Source of the DNA: Paenibacillus sp. R14(2021)
GTDB lineage: Bacteria; Bacillota; Bacilli; Paenibacillales; Paenibacillaceae
Assembly: GCF_019431355.1 (NCBI RefSeq)
Contig: NZ_CP080269.1
Span: forward strand, 3,034,501 to 3,098,500
Length of the DNA stretch: 64,000 nt
Reading direction: 5' to 3'
Position 1 is the first letter of the stretch. Each line of letters opens with the position of its first letter. The translations under genes were made by a program, and so were the position numbers. The notes below the pieces were generated by a model, which saw nothing but the letters and a program-made list of their open reading frames with translations, had not been told where the DNA came from and did no database searches. This document shows, piece after piece, positions 51,651-60,950 of the stretch.

Positions 51651-52727
51651 CTAATGGATGATTGACGCAGCCTGTTCCAAAACTTCTGCTACGATCTCGC
51701 CTGCTGGCTGACCGTCGGTCAGCATTCGTGTTCCTTGCCCTGCCCACAACGACAGATACCCATCAAGCTGCTGCTTGGCGGCCGCATTGCGGATATCGCG
51801 CGTAGCCGTATTCTGCGTTGGAAATGCGAGCGGAGCGATCCCGCTTGCATTCCATTCGCGAATGAACGCATTCTCGATGCCGCGAGCCGGTCTTCCCGAG
51901 AAGGCCTTCGTGAGCACCGTGCTTTGTTCGTCGCTCGCAAGGAGCGCCTTCCGATAAGCCGGATTCGTCCCTGATTCCGCCGCCGTCAAGAAGCGAGTTC
52001 CGAGCTGCACGCCCTGCGCGCCAAGCGCTAGCGATGCCGCCAGTCCTCGACCGTCCATGATGCCTCCAGCCGCAAGGACCGGAATCGATAGTTTGTCCAC
52101 GATTTGCGGAACCAATGCCATCGTCCCGATATTGGCGCCCATCGGTTGTTCGTCAATGTCGAATGTCCCCCGATGACCGCCGGCCTCGCTGCCTTGGGCA
52201 ACTACCGCATCAGAGCCCGCTTGCTCCGCAAGCTGTGCTTCCTTGACGGTGGTAACCATCGTGACCACTAGAAGACCCGCCGACTTGGCCTCACTCATGT
52301 AAGGCTCGGGCAGCACGCCGAAAGCCGTGCTGATAACCGGCACTTTCTCTTCAAGCAGAACGGCGATTTGCTGATGAAACAAGTTCGGCGACGTTACGTT
52401 GCTTTCCGCCGCGCGCGGGATGCCGAGTCGGTCGCGAACTTTATCGAGTTCGCGCTGCACGTCCCGGATCCCCGTATAATCATCGTCCGCTCGCACGACG
52501 AATAGGTTGACGCCAAAAGGCGAAGCGGTCAATTCACGGATTCGTAAGATCGCAGCGCGAATCGCTTCCGGCTCCATATAGGCAGCGCCGAGTGTTCCCA
52601 ATCCGCCGGCTTCGGATACTGCAGCCGTCAGCTCAGGCGTCGACGGCCCTCCCGCCATACCAGCGAGGAAAATCGGATATCGAATGCGAAATTGTTCGCA
52701 CAATGCGGTTTCTAACGTCAACTTCAT
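51651..52727 (-). CDS. Nitronate monooxygenase (2-nitropropane dioxygenase family)
   Basis: 358 residues, FMN TIM barrel: YPIFLAGMAGGPSTPELTAA start, AQGSEAGGHRGTFD with the conserved catalytic-region histidine, VPVLAAGGIMDGRGLAASLA and GAQGVQLGTRFLTAAES at the phosphate site. It oxidises alkyl nitronates (for example propionate-3-nitronate). First gene of the five-gene operon with two quinone reductases, an SDR and a tautomerase; the set suggests a response to reactive electrophiles or nitro compounds. Confidence 0.92.
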   Translation of the reverse strand: MKLTLETALCEQFRIRYPIFLAGMAGGPSTPELTAAVSEAGGLGTLGAAYMEPEAIRAAILRIRELTASPFGVNLFVVRADDDYTGIRDVQRELDKVRDRLGIPRAAESNVTSPNLFHQQIAVLLEEKVPVISTAFGVLPEPYMSEAKSAGLLVVTMVTTVKEAQLAEQAGSDAVVAQGSEAGGHRGTFDIDEQPMGANIGTMALVPQIVDKLSIPVLAAGGIMDGRGLAASLALGAQGVQLGTRFLTAAESGTNPAYRKALLASDEQSTVLTKAFSGRPARGIENAFIREWNASGIAPLAFPTQNTATRDIRNAAAKQQLDGYLSLWAGQGTRMLTDGQPAGEIVAEVLEQAASIIH

Positions 52728-52979
52728 TGTCGCTCCCCCGTTTCATTCATGAAATGAATGCGTTAATTGTTGCCAAGTTCACTTCACGCAACTAAGCATA
52801 CACCTCCATCACCACCGTGCATAATATCAGTTGCGGATACCGAGCCATCTCAGAATCAGATACGACACCCTTAGGTTAACCAGTATTTCCATTGTGGCTT
52901 ATTCACATTTATAAAAATTTCATAAGACGACACGCTTCTATAGAAGTAAATCATCCCACCAAGCCTCTGCATGCAAAAA
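52728..52979. promoter_or_regulatory. Upstream region of the electrophile operon
   Basis: Contains the dyad CATTCATGAAATGAATG (around 52745) just before the first gene and a GTTGC/GCAAC pair further up on the minus strand. A regulator site is likely, but no sigma-A promoter or regulator gene could be assigned. Confidence 0.35.
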
Positions 52980-53023
52980 AAGCCGCCTCGGCGTCATTTC
53001 ATAATGACCTCCGAAGGCAGCCT
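52980..53023 (-). terminator. Terminator of the arabinofuranosidase operon
   Basis: On the minus strand the ATGAC/GTCAT core and outer GGC-GCCT arms form a long imperfect hairpin followed by TTTTTTTGC. Confidence 0.8.
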
Positions 53024-53024
53024 A

Positions 53025-53315
53025 TTACTCCGCTATGAGTTCGTTCCAGCGCGATCCGCCCGGCTGCGGACACGACTTCACTGCCAGCTTCGCCCTGACG
53101 CGAACGAAGCAGCCGCAATGCGCGCACGTCGAGCCGTACTGCAGTGACGGGCAGGCCGTGCACTGCCGGAGTCTCGCCTCGTACCTCGCATCGCTGACGC
53201 AATCGCCCGGATGCAGCGCCAGCTTGCTCAGTACCCGGTCAATCTGCGCGTCCGTCACATGGACGGACGCGCTGCAGCCCTTACAGTTCTCTCGCTTCTC
53301 CGCTCCGGCCTGCAT
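53025..53315 (-). CDS. Small cysteine-rich protein (DUF6171-like)
   Basis: 96 residues with nine cysteines: CKGC near the start, then GDC, CTAC, and CAHCGCFV, ending KSCPQPGGSRWNEL. The spacing of the Cys pairs suggests two zinc sites; the end CPxGxW fits the small DUF6171 proteins of Firmicutes (assigned from memory). Function unknown. Its ATG shares one base with the stop of abfA (TAATG), so the two are translationally coupled. Confidence 0.78.
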   Translation of the reverse strand: MQAGAEKRENCKGCSASVHVTDAQIDRVLSKLALHPGDCVSDARYEARLRQCTACPSLQYGSTCAHCGCFVRVRAKLAVKSCPQPGGSRWNELIAE

Positions 53316-54802
53316 TACCCGATCCGCAGAACCGCGACGGATGCGGCCGGCAGCGTCGCCCGCACCGTACCGTCCGCTTGGCGGGACACCGCGGTGAACG
53401 GTGATTGCTTGACTTGCTCGGGCTGCTCCACCGTGTTATGCGCCTGCAGCGATTCGGCATGCAGCAATGTACCGTTGATCGGCGCGTTATTCTCCGCCAA
53501 CCCTCTAAGTTCGAACGTCAGCTCCGCCTCTTGATCATGGCTGAGGTTGCACAGGCTGATCAAGATGCTGCCATCCTTCCCGCGGGATGCCGAGGCGCTT
53601 GTCTGCGGGATGGATACCCCGTCATACGTGTACGGCGCCGGCTCATGAGCCAAGTCCAGCAGCTCCGCGTCGTGATGCCCTTTGAACATTTCGAAGACAT
53701 GGTACGTCGGCGTCACCGTCATTTGCCCGCCTTCCGTCAGCACGACCGCTTGCAGGACATTGACCGTCTGCGCGATATTCGCCATCCGCACGCGGTCGCT
53801 GTGCTTGTGGAAAATATGGAAGGTCGCGGCGGCAACGAGCGCATCCCGCATCGTATTCTGCTGGTAGAGGAAGCCCGGATTCGTGCCCGGCTCCACGTCG
53901 TACCACGTCCCCCATTCGTCGACGATCAAGCTGATCCGCTTATCGGGATCGTATTTGTCCATGATCGTCTTGTGCTTGGTTACGATCTCGTCCATCACCA
54001 GCGCCTTGCGTAGCGTTCCGAACCAATCCTTCGGCTCGAAGTCTGTCGCAGAGCCTTTCTCCGCCCACACGTTAGGCACCGTATAATAGTGCAGCGTCAA
54101 ACCGTCCATGTACCCGCCCGCTTCGCGCATAAGCACTTCGGTCCAGTTGTAATTGAAGTCGTTGGCGCCGCACGCGATCCGGAAAATCTTATTATCGCCG
54201 TAGTTGCGCACGTACGTCTGATACCTGCGGTACAAATCCGCGTAATACTCCGGCCGCATGTTGCCGCCGCAGCCCCAGTTCTCGTTGCCGACGCCGAAGT
54301 AGCCCACTGACCACGGCTCTTGCCGTCCGTTCTCCGCACGCAGCGAGGCCATCGGTGATTCGCCGTCGAACGTCATGTACTCGACCCATTCCTGCATCTC
54401 CTGCACCGTGCCGCTGCCGACGTTGCCGTTAATGTAAGGCTCGCAGCCCAGCAGCTCGCACAGCATCAGGAATTCATGCGTGCCAAAATGATTGTTTTCC
54501 ACGACGCCGCCCCAGTGGGTATTGATCATCCGCTTGCGCGTCTCCCGCGCGCCGATGCCGTCACGCCAATGATACTCGTCGGCGAAGCAGCCGCCCGGCC
54601 AGCGCAGCACAGGAATGCTCAGCGCTTGAAGCGCTTTCAACACATCGTTACGAATCCCGCGCGTATTGGGGATATCCGAATCCTCGCCTACCCAAATCCC
54701 TTCGTAAATGCAGCGGCCGAGATGCTCGGCGAAATGTCCGTAAATGTTGCGGTTAATGGTGCCCAGTGTACGATCGGCGTTGATGACGACGCGGTTGGTC
54801 AT
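53315..54802 (-). CDS. abfA: Alpha-L-arabinofuranosidase, GH51
   Basis: 495 residues, the family's length. [20 protein letters not shown] start, [18 protein letters not shown], acid/base Glu174 in [11 protein letters not shown], nucleophile Glu296 in [10 protein letters not shown], and a C-terminal beta domain ([20 protein letters not shown]). It releases arabinofuranose from arabinan or arabinoxylan fragments. No signal peptide, so it acts in the cytoplasm on imported oligosaccharides. ATG with AAGGGAGC upstream. No transporter gene is adjacent. Confidence 0.95.
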   Translation of the reverse strand: MTNRVVINADRTLGTINRNIYGHFAEHLGRCIYEGIWVGEDSDIPNTRGIRNDVLKALQALSIPVLRWPGGCFADEYHWRDGIGARETRKRMINTHWGGVVENNHFGTHEFLMLCELLGCEPYINGNVGSGTVQEMQEWVEYMTFDGESPMASLRAENGRQEPWSVGYFGVGNENWGCGGNMRPEYYADLYRRYQTYVRNYGDNKIFRIACGANDFNYNWTEVLMREAGGYMDGLTLHYYTVPNVWAEKGSATDFEPKDWFGTLRKALVMDEIVTKHKTIMDKYDPDKRISLIVDEWGTWYDVEPGTNPGFLYQQNTMRDALVAAATFHIFHKHSDRVRMANIAQTVNVLQAVVLTEGGQMTVTPTYHVFEMFKGHHDAELLDLAHEPAPYTYDGVSIPQTSASASRGKDGSILISLCNLSHDQEAELTFELRGLAENNAPINGTLLHAESLQAHNTVEQPEQVKQSPFTAVSRQADGTVRATLPAASVAVLRIG

Positions 54803-55144
54803 GCTAGCTGTCAGCTCCCTTTTAAATTAATAATAATATTAATTAGTGAATATAATTATGATTCTATATTCTATTAAACAGGATGGCAGGGGATTTTTCA
54901 ATGCTTATTTGATCGATGATCGGTTGAATCAACATCTTTATAAAAAAAACCACATGGAGTTGTTACACTCGCGTGTGGCAATCAAGAGTTTAAGATGAAC
55001 GATTATCTTGTTCAACTGCGTATCTCAGTATTACTTTATTTTGATTGCATACATAAATTCTCAACGTCAGCTGAATGACAGCTTACGAAATAGCTCCTGC
55101 TACAGGATGAACGCCATACTGCTGAGCAAGTCGGACGACTAAAG
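54803..55144. other. Intergenic region with the sugar operon terminator
   Basis: Holds the AT-rich promoter region of abfA and a leftward terminator-like hairpin (54950-54978; CCACA/TGTGG outer and GAGT/ACTC inner stems, TTTTTTTT tail) for the operon ending at 55145. No gene or further element was recognised. Confidence 0.5.
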
Positions 55145-55762
55145 CTATTCTTTTACAAAAACAAGCGTTCCGAAGCACTCCGGCCTATGAAAGTCGACCT
55201 TGCCCGTCGGGCGCCAAGCCCAATAATGACGTGTTCCGCCGCGGTCGTCATCGATCCGGTACGCATTCCAGCGCCAGACTGTCCCATCGGCCGGCAGACG
55301 GCGGAAGTTCGCAAGCGGAAGCCTAATCTCGTAGTGCTTCTCGCTTCCGTGGTCCTCCACGCACGTGACCATGTTGACCGCATGCCATGATAGATCGACT
55401 TCCTTCTTACCGGAGGGGTCGTTCTGGATAATCGCGTCAAACACCGCGTTAAGCGGATTGATCTCGAGCTCGACATACGACGTGCCTTGCCCGGTTTCAT
55501 CAAGGAAAATTTCCACGACGTCTTCCAAATAGAGCGGCGCGTCATGTTCGCGCATAGTCGCAACGACATAGTCGTCTTCGCACTCGAAGCGAATCCACAG
55601 ATCCGTATCGGTCCAGCAAGCTTTCACGGTCGTGCGCAGCCGAGGCGCAGCTCCAGTCACGACATCGGATAATACAAGCGGCTCGATAATGCCCCATGGC
55701 ACCCCGCTGTCTGCTGCCTTCAAGCCTACATGGAGGCAGCGGTAGATGTCCATGCCCCTCAT
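55145..55762 (-). CDS. Carbohydrate-binding (CBM9-like) protein
   Basis: 205 residues. The sandwich of TTVKACWTDTDLWIRFECED, YLEDVVEIFLDETGQGTSYV, ELEINPLNAVFDA and YEIRLPLANFRRLP matches the CBM9-like fold of carbohydrate-binding family 9 proteins. It has no signal peptide or catalytic part. The start is taken at the ATG overlapping the stop of the dehydrogenase gene (ATGA); a Met three codons later is an alternative. Last of the three-gene sugar operon. Such small cytoplasmic CBM9-like proteins have no proven role. Confidence 0.82.
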   Translation of the reverse strand: MRGMDIYRCLHVGLKAADSGVPWGIIEPLVLSDVVTGAAPRLRTTVKACWTDTDLWIRFECEDDYVVATMREHDAPLYLEDVVEIFLDETGQGTSYVELEINPLNAVFDAIIQNDPSGKKEVDLSWHAVNMVTCVEDHGSEKHYEIRLPLANFRRLPADGTVWRWNAYRIDDDRGGTRHYWAWRPTGKVDFHRPECFGTLVFVKE

Positions 55763-56784
55763 CGCTTTACTTCTACCCATTCACCGGAGAACGATGCGGA
55801 TTGACGCTCGGCTTCAATGATCCGTATGGAATCCTGCGTGCTCCGCGTCGGTATAGCGGCAAGCGGCTGCTTGGCGATCAATGTTTCCGCGAAATATTTG
55901 AGCTCATAGTAATAGCCTTGGTCTGCAGGAAGCTCCGGGTTAAACCCCGGTGCGCCGCCCGGATTCACCTGCACGCCGCCGCCGCGGAAGCTCACGTTGC
56001 CTGCCTCGAAATTAACCCTATAATTCATTTCGAAGCCAAAGTCCCCCTGAAGGGTCCAATCGACCTGCGCGTTGACGACTTTGCCATCCCCATAGCGGTA
56101 ATTGGTCGATACGATATCATAGCCCGATCCGGGAATGACGTTGAGCGCTTGGCAGGATACCGTATCCGGCATGCCAAACAACCAGTTCACGATATCCGTA
56201 TCATGTTCGTGCATATCGAGCAGTGCGCCGCCGCCTTTGTCTCCCTCGAGCAGCCACGGCCCCCAAGTCGGCGTACCGCTGCCGCGGAAGAACGATGCGC
56301 TCGTGACTTTACCGAACGTCCCCTTCTCAACGGCTTCCTTCAAGTAGACATAGGCCGGCCAGAAACGCAGGCATTGGCCGATCATCAGCTGTTTGCCTGC
56401 GGCTTCGGCAGCCCGAATCATCTCTTCGCAGTCGGCGGCAGTTGGCGCCATCGGCTTCTCGCAGAGCACATGGAGGCCCGCCTCCAAGCAGCGGATCGAC
56501 ACGTCCTTGTGCAGATACGTAGGCAGCGCGATATCCACAGCATCTAATTCTTCTTCTCGAAGCATTTCTTCCACGGTTGCATACTTGCGGAAACGGCTGA
56601 AATCTACCGCTTCGTCGGAAGCGGTGTCGATATTGCCGCTCGTGGCGGGGCCTTCCAGCTTCACGGGATCGATATCGCAGATGGCCGTGACTTGCAGCGG
56701 CACGCCTTCCTTCTCCAGCCGCAAATAATTATCCAGATGCGTCCTGCCCATGAATCCCAGCCCGATCAGAGCGATTTTCAGCAT
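55759..56784 (-). CDS. Gfo/Idh/MocA family oxidoreductase
   Basis: 341 residues. Rossmann start IALIGLGFMGRTHLDNY, CEKPMAPT with the conserved Lys, LLDMHEHDTDIVNWLFG with the catalytic Asp/His. A dehydrogenase of sugars or cyclitols. It overlaps the upstream isomerase by seven bases and the CBM9-like gene by four, so all three are coupled. It is not closely related to the two paralogues at 1123 and 3044. Confidence 0.9.
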   Translation of the reverse strand: MLKIALIGLGFMGRTHLDNYLRLEKEGVPLQVTAICDIDPVKLEGPATSGNIDTASDEAVDFSRFRKYATVEEMLREEELDAVDIALPTYLHKDVSIRCLEAGLHVLCEKPMAPTAADCEEMIRAAEAAGKQLMIGQCLRFWPAYVYLKEAVEKGTFGKVTSASFFRGSGTPTWGPWLLEGDKGGGALLDMHEHDTDIVNWLFGMPDTVSCQALNVIPGSGYDIVSTNYRYGDGKVVNAQVDWTLQGDFGFEMNYRVNFEAGNVSFRGGGVQVNPGGAPGFNPELPADQGYYYELKYFAETLIAKQPLAAIPTRSTQDSIRIIEAERQSASFSGEWVEVKR

Positions 56785-57632
56785 AGCTCCTCGTTCCTCC
56801 CCAGAATCGCGCTCATCGAAGCGGATGTGCTGTAAATGATTTGTTTGGCATGGTGCTTGTACGGCGGAATCATCTCGCCGATCACGAAATCGTCATAGCC
56901 GATCTCTTCCAGCGCGCGGATAACCTCCGGATAGTTCACGTCCCCGGCGAGCAGATCAACGAAGCCGGACAGGCCGCCGCTCTCCCGGCGATAATCCTTG
57001 AAGTGCACCTTCTTGATGCGCGAATTCAGAATCCGGATCCAATGCTCCGGATAGCCGGCGTACACAACGTTGCCTACGTCAAAATAAGCGCCGACGTATT
57101 TCGATCCTGTTGCGTCGATGAACTGCCGCATTTCGAGCGGGGAAAGCAAGAATTTATTCCAGACATTCTCGATGCCGATGGAGACGCCCGTCGACGCTGC
57201 CGTACCGGCCAGTTCCGTTACGGCTTCTAGCGCATTCTCGTACGCTTTGTCGTACGGAACCACTTCGCTATCCGGAATAAAGTCGACGCCGACCGCTCCC
57301 GGAATGACCAGAATCGTGTCCACCCCGAGAATCGCTGCGGTCTCAAGCTGCTTCTTGGCGATGTCCTTCGCCTTCTCCCGTTTCACGCGGTCCTCGCTGG
57401 TCATCGAATAGCTCCAGTAGAGGCCGCTAGCCAGACTCGTAAGCGCGATACCCTTATCCTCGGCAAGCTTGCGAATATCTTCAATCTCCCTTACGCTGCT
57501 CTCTAAACTTAACGGACCCGTCTCGTTCAATGACAGCTCGATGCCTTCAAAGCCTGCGTCTTTGGCGATTGCCATCGCCTCGTCGATTGTCGTTCCTTCC
57601 GCGAACGACCAGATGTTAATTCCTTTTTTCAC
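56778..57632 (-). CDS. Sugar phosphate isomerase/epimerase (TIM barrel)
   Basis: 284 residues. MKKGINIWSFAEGTTIDEAM opens it, then GFEGIELSLNETG, LVIPGAVGVDF, IGIENVWNKFLLSP, YVGAYFDVGNVVYAG, KKVHFKDYRRESGGL and FVIGEMIP: the metal-site strands of the xylose-isomerase-like/UlaE type. It probably epimerises or isomerises a keto-sugar or its phosphate. First gene of the leftward operon, 137 bases from a divergent AraC regulator. Confidence 0.9.
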   Translation of the reverse strand: MKKGINIWSFAEGTTIDEAMAIAKDAGFEGIELSLNETGPLSLESSVREIEDIRKLAEDKGIALTSLASGLYWSYSMTSEDRVKREKAKDIAKKQLETAAILGVDTILVIPGAVGVDFIPDSEVVPYDKAYENALEAVTELAGTAASTGVSIGIENVWNKFLLSPLEMRQFIDATGSKYVGAYFDVGNVVYAGYPEHWIRILNSRIKKVHFKDYRRESGGLSGFVDLLAGDVNYPEVIRALEEIGYDDFVIGEMIPPYKHHAKQIIYSTSASMSAILGRNEELC

Positions 57633-57769
57633 GGCGCTCCACCTCCTGTTATGGTTCTAATTATAGGAAAAGCGTGCCGAATTGGATTTAGCAATAAAGC
57701 CGGATTTTTTGCACTGCCGCTGTGCTAGAATGGAAGGAAAGGAACGCCGGATAGAAAGGAGGACGCGCC

Positions 57770-58672
57770 ATGGATTTCACTTCGCTTGCCCTTCACGAAT
57801 CGATTACGATCACGAAGTTATATTCCTTCCATTACTTCGAATATGCCAAGGGATATGTGTTCGAGGGGGAAGAGCATGATTTCTGGGAGCTTCTCTACGT
57901 GGACAAGGGCGAAGTCGAAGTACGAGCCGACGACCGGATCGTGCAGCTCTCCCAAGGCGAGATCATTTTTCATAAACCGGGGGAATTTCATACGGTTCGC
58001 GTCTCCGCTCGGCACAGACCGCCGAATCTGATCGTCATCTCGTTCGAATCCCCATCGGAGGATATGGTCCGGTTCGAAGATAAAATCATGCCGCTCGGCA
58101 AACGCGAGCAGGGGCTGCTGGCTCTCATTCTGAAGGAAGGCTTCCTTACCTTCAATCCGCCTTTCGACGATCCCCTCTCCCACCGGCTGTCTTCGCACCC
58201 CGATGCACCCTATGCGGGGCAGCAGGTGATAAAAGCCTGCTTGGAAGTCCTGCTCATCCTGCTGCTGCGCAGCGAAAGCGCGGATCAGGACAAGCCCCAG
58301 CTCACCTTCACGCAGAAAGACAACGCCGATTCGCACCTGCAAGAGCGGATCGTCGCTTATATGAGAGAACATATTGCCGACAATCTTTCTCTAGACCAGC
58401 TCTGCCAGGCGATGCATGTGGGGAAAACCCGGTTGAAGGACATTTTCCAATCCCGCGCCGGAACAGGCGCCATCGACTACTTCAAGCAGCTCAAGATCCA
58501 AGAAGCCAAAGTGCTCATTCGTGAGAGACAGTACAATTTGACGGAAATCGCAGCCAAGCTCGGCTACGGAAGCATCCATTATTTCTCGCGCGATTTCAAA
58601 CGTTCGACTGGCATGTCGCCGTCTGAGTATGCGCGATCGGTTATTGCACGAGCGGGGAGAGTTGAAGGATAG
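57770..58672 (+). CDS. AraC family transcriptional regulator
   Basis: 300 residues. The N-terminal cupin part (about 10-110) has EEHDFWELLYVDKGEVEV and LSQGEIIFHKPGEFHTV. A C-terminal pair of helix-turn-helix motifs (LSLDQLCQAMHVGKTRLKDI and NLTEIAAKLGYGSIHYFSRD, FKRSTGMSPSEYARS) is the AraC/XylS signature. It binds a sugar and activates the divergent isomerase-dehydrogenase-CBM operon (inference from position). ATG after GAAAGGAGG. Its own terminator follows. Confidence 0.93.
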   Translation: MDFTSLALHESITITKLYSFHYFEYAKGYVFEGEEHDFWELLYVDKGEVEVRADDRIVQLSQGEIIFHKPGEFHTVRVSARHRPPNLIVISFESPSEDMVRFEDKIMPLGKREQGLLALILKEGFLTFNPPFDDPLSHRLSSHPDAPYAGQQVIKACLEVLLILLLRSESADQDKPQLTFTQKDNADSHLQERIVAYMREHIADNLSLDQLCQAMHVGKTRLKDIFQSRAGTGAIDYFKQLKIQEAKVLIRERQYNLTEIAAKLGYGSIHYFSRDFKRSTGMSPSEYARSVIARAGRVEG

Positions 58673-58696
58673 ATCCGTTTCGCGTTAGAAAATGAA

Positions 58697-58730
58697 GAAG
58701 CCTTGGGAGTTGAATAAACCCCAAGGCTTC
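58697..58730 (+). terminator. Terminator of the AraC gene
   Basis: GAAGCCTTGGG and CCCAAGGCTTC pair (11 bp), followed by ATTTCTTATT. Confidence 0.8.
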
Positions 58731-58734
58731 ATTT

Positions 58735-58982
58735 CTTATTAACCTTCCGTTTCGCCATATTCGTATTTGTGATTATAATTTTTCGATAACAATAGACTCC
58801 AGCAGGATCAAAGAATAATCCAAAAGCGCTATTTCCAGGGGTAGGAAATACTTCCCAACTGATATTGTAAATGCCAGTCTCATTGATCACAATAGTTGTC
58901 GGCGGAGCAAACGTTTAAGAACATACTTCCTTTGATTACGGTTTGCAACCACAATACCTACAAAACCGTGGTTTTTGTTCAT
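58735..58982 (-). pseudogene. Remnant of an exosporium collagen-like (BclA-type) protein gene
   Basis: A strong GGAGGCAAGCG site and ATG (58982) start a 31-codon frame (MNKNHGFVGIVVANRNQRKY...). In another frame the sequence then gives TFAPPTTIVINETGIYNISW, EVFPTPGNSAFGLFFDPAG. The latter is the start of the C1q/TNF-like C-terminal domain of BclA-type exosporium glycoproteins. The collagen-like repeats expected between are missing and the domain breaks off, so the gene is decayed. Confidence 0.5.
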
Positions 58983-59055
58983 CGCTTGCCTCCATTTTTT
59001 TAATAAAGAGAGTCATAATAATAGAATATGAAGAAGAAAATACAATGCATACCGT

Positions 59056-59622
59056 GTGGAGTTGAAGAATTCAGGGGAAATTCACATTGGTCACCACTAT
59101 TTCTCACCACAAATCATTGCCACAGACGTCATCCAATTTCAGGAAAGCATGCAAAAACTTCTCGGCTCCACTCCCTATATCATTCAAAAAGGAGTCCCTA
59201 TACGACAATTAAACAATAAAAGTTTCGATATCAGAGCGCTTGTGCAAAAAAATGATAAAGGCTTATGGTCCGTAACGAATGTCATCAGCCGGATTGCTAA
59301 TATAAGCAGTTATAATACCAGCATCTGTGAAAAGGCATGTTTAACTACGGATGTTCTCAAGCATTTGTATCCACGCGATAAGGTTAAGGCTATTATTCAA
59401 TCGGTCTATAACTTAAGTTTAAGATCCGCAGAAATAATGGATGAAAATGAAACCTACCATTTGGGCGAGTTTAGCGTAGATTTTGCGTTGGACAACGATG
59501 ATCATATTGGGATAATCGAACTAAATGGAAAGCCGCAAAAGGATTTGTATGATGGAATTCGCAACCAATTTACAGTTTATAAGCGGCCGATACTATATGC
59601 TCAGTATTTGCACACACGCTAA
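59056..59622 (+). pseudogene. Truncated YheC/YheD family (spore coat ATP-grasp) gene
   Basis: 188 codons: QKGVPIRQLNNKSFDIRALV, WSVTNVISRIANISSYNT, LSLRSAEIMDENETYHLGEF and IGIIELNGKPQKDLYD form the C-terminal half of the YheC/D endospore coat-associated ATP-grasp family (normally 360-450 residues). The N-terminal half with the nucleotide-binding part is gone and no ribosome site precedes the first ATG. Strongly AT-rich against its surroundings. It may still be translated as a small protein, but is best treated as a fragment. Confidence 0.65.
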
Positions 59623-60006
59623 TTCTTACTGGATTTAGTATATGGGTTAGGCTTGGCATGGTTACATGCCGACCAGACATCGTTATGTTAGCGCAATGAT
59701 ATTTCAGCGAAATACTTTCGTGATTTTTCGGCGATTCAAAGGAAAAGCCCCTTGCATATGGTTTATATGCTTGGGGCTTTTCCATGTTTATCTGAACGGA
59801 TCCGGCGAACCATTGAGCACTAATCACCTTTCACTCCCCTTCCCTTCAAGTCAGATCAATAATTTCTTAATTGTCCTTCTTCTCTTTGAAAAGCCTCATA
59901 TACACCTCATGGAATTGATTTGTTAATAAATAAAGCTCGAATTGCCGTAAAAAAACGCCGCTCAACCAAGCGGCGTCCGCAATATTCACATGCACTACCA
60001 CAACAC
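59623..60006. other. Intergenic region with a long palindrome
   Basis: GGAAAAGCCCC...GGGGCTTTTCC (59741-59783) with an inner CATAT/ATATG stem acts as a terminator for one or both flanks. A second small hairpin (AAAACGCCGCT / AGCGGCGT, about 59950-59972, T-run leftward) follows the SDR gene. No gene recognised. Confidence 0.5.
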
Positions 60007-60846
60007 CTACAGCCGCAAATGCAGCTTCCGCGTATTCAGCATCCCGTCCAGACCCGTCGGGTCCTGTTCGACCTTGAACTTGCAGAACGCCTCGGCCGCT
60101 TCCGACGTGCGGATCCGCAGCGGCTTCGTCTCCATGTGCAGCAGGTCCCACACGACCTCGGCGACCGATTCGGCCGTTTGCGGCGCTGTATTGCGGGCTT
60201 GGAACGTCTCGATATACCGCGTAATCATTTGCCTGTACTCGTCGTCCAGAATGCCGCCCGTTTGCTGCACATGGCTGAGCACCGTGTTGTTGAAATTCGT
60301 CGCGATCGCGCCCGGCTCCAGCAGCGTCAAGTCGATATTAAACACCGGCTTGTAATACGTCGCCATGCTCTCGATCAGTCCTTCCACCGCGAATTTGCTC
60401 GCGCAGTAGATTTCATTGAACGGCTGGCCGACCAAGCCGCCGACGCTTGTCGTCGCGATGATGTAGCCCGCGCCCGCTTTGCGCAGCAGCGGCAATCCCG
60501 CTCGAATCGTGTGCATGACGCCGTAGACGTTCGTGTCGAATACATGCTCGATATCGGCATGCTCCGCCTGACCAAGCGCCCTCAAATACCCGAAGCCCGC
60601 ATTGCAGAACAGTACGTCAAGCAGGCCATGCGCTGCTTCGATGTGCCGGAACGCCGCGTCCAGCGAAGCTGGGTCGGTCACTTCCATCTCCACGAAATGC
60701 AAATTCCGCCGGTCTCCATACTGCTCCCGGTCTCGCTCCACGTTGCGTGAACCGGCGTAAACGGTCCATCCGTTATCCGCCAGCTTCAGCGCCGCAGCCA
60801 GTCCGATGCCAGAGGATGCCCCGGTTATGGCAATGATTTTGCCCAT
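60007..60846 (-). CDS. SDR family oxidoreductase
   Basis: 279 residues from the ATG after AAGGAGACG. TGASSGIG cofactor motif, NAGFG, STTSV-type strand TTSVGGLVG, and active-site YCASK. The middle (LTLLEPGAIATNF) and the 17-beta-HSD-like layout indicate a classical SDR with NADP preference. Substrate unknown. Monocistronic. Confidence 0.9.
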   Translation of the reverse strand: MGKIIAITGASSGIGLAAALKLADNGWTVYAGSRNVERDREQYGDRRNLHFVEMEVTDPASLDAAFRHIEAAHGLLDVLFCNAGFGYLRALGQAEHADIEHVFDTNVYGVMHTIRAGLPLLRKAGAGYIIATTSVGGLVGQPFNEIYCASKFAVEGLIESMATYYKPVFNIDLTLLEPGAIATNFNNTVLSHVQQTGGILDDEYRQMITRYIETFQARNTAPQTAESVAEVVWDLLHMETKPLRIRTSEAAEAFCKFKVEQDPTGLDGMLNTRKLHLRL

Positions 60847-60950
60847 TGTCTTCGTCTCCTTCATAGTCCCGTATCGTTTTGTATAGCCGCTACGGACTAG
60901 TTGTGCCCAATTTCACCAGCGCGAAAACGTCCTCAGGTTAGTGTGCAGCA

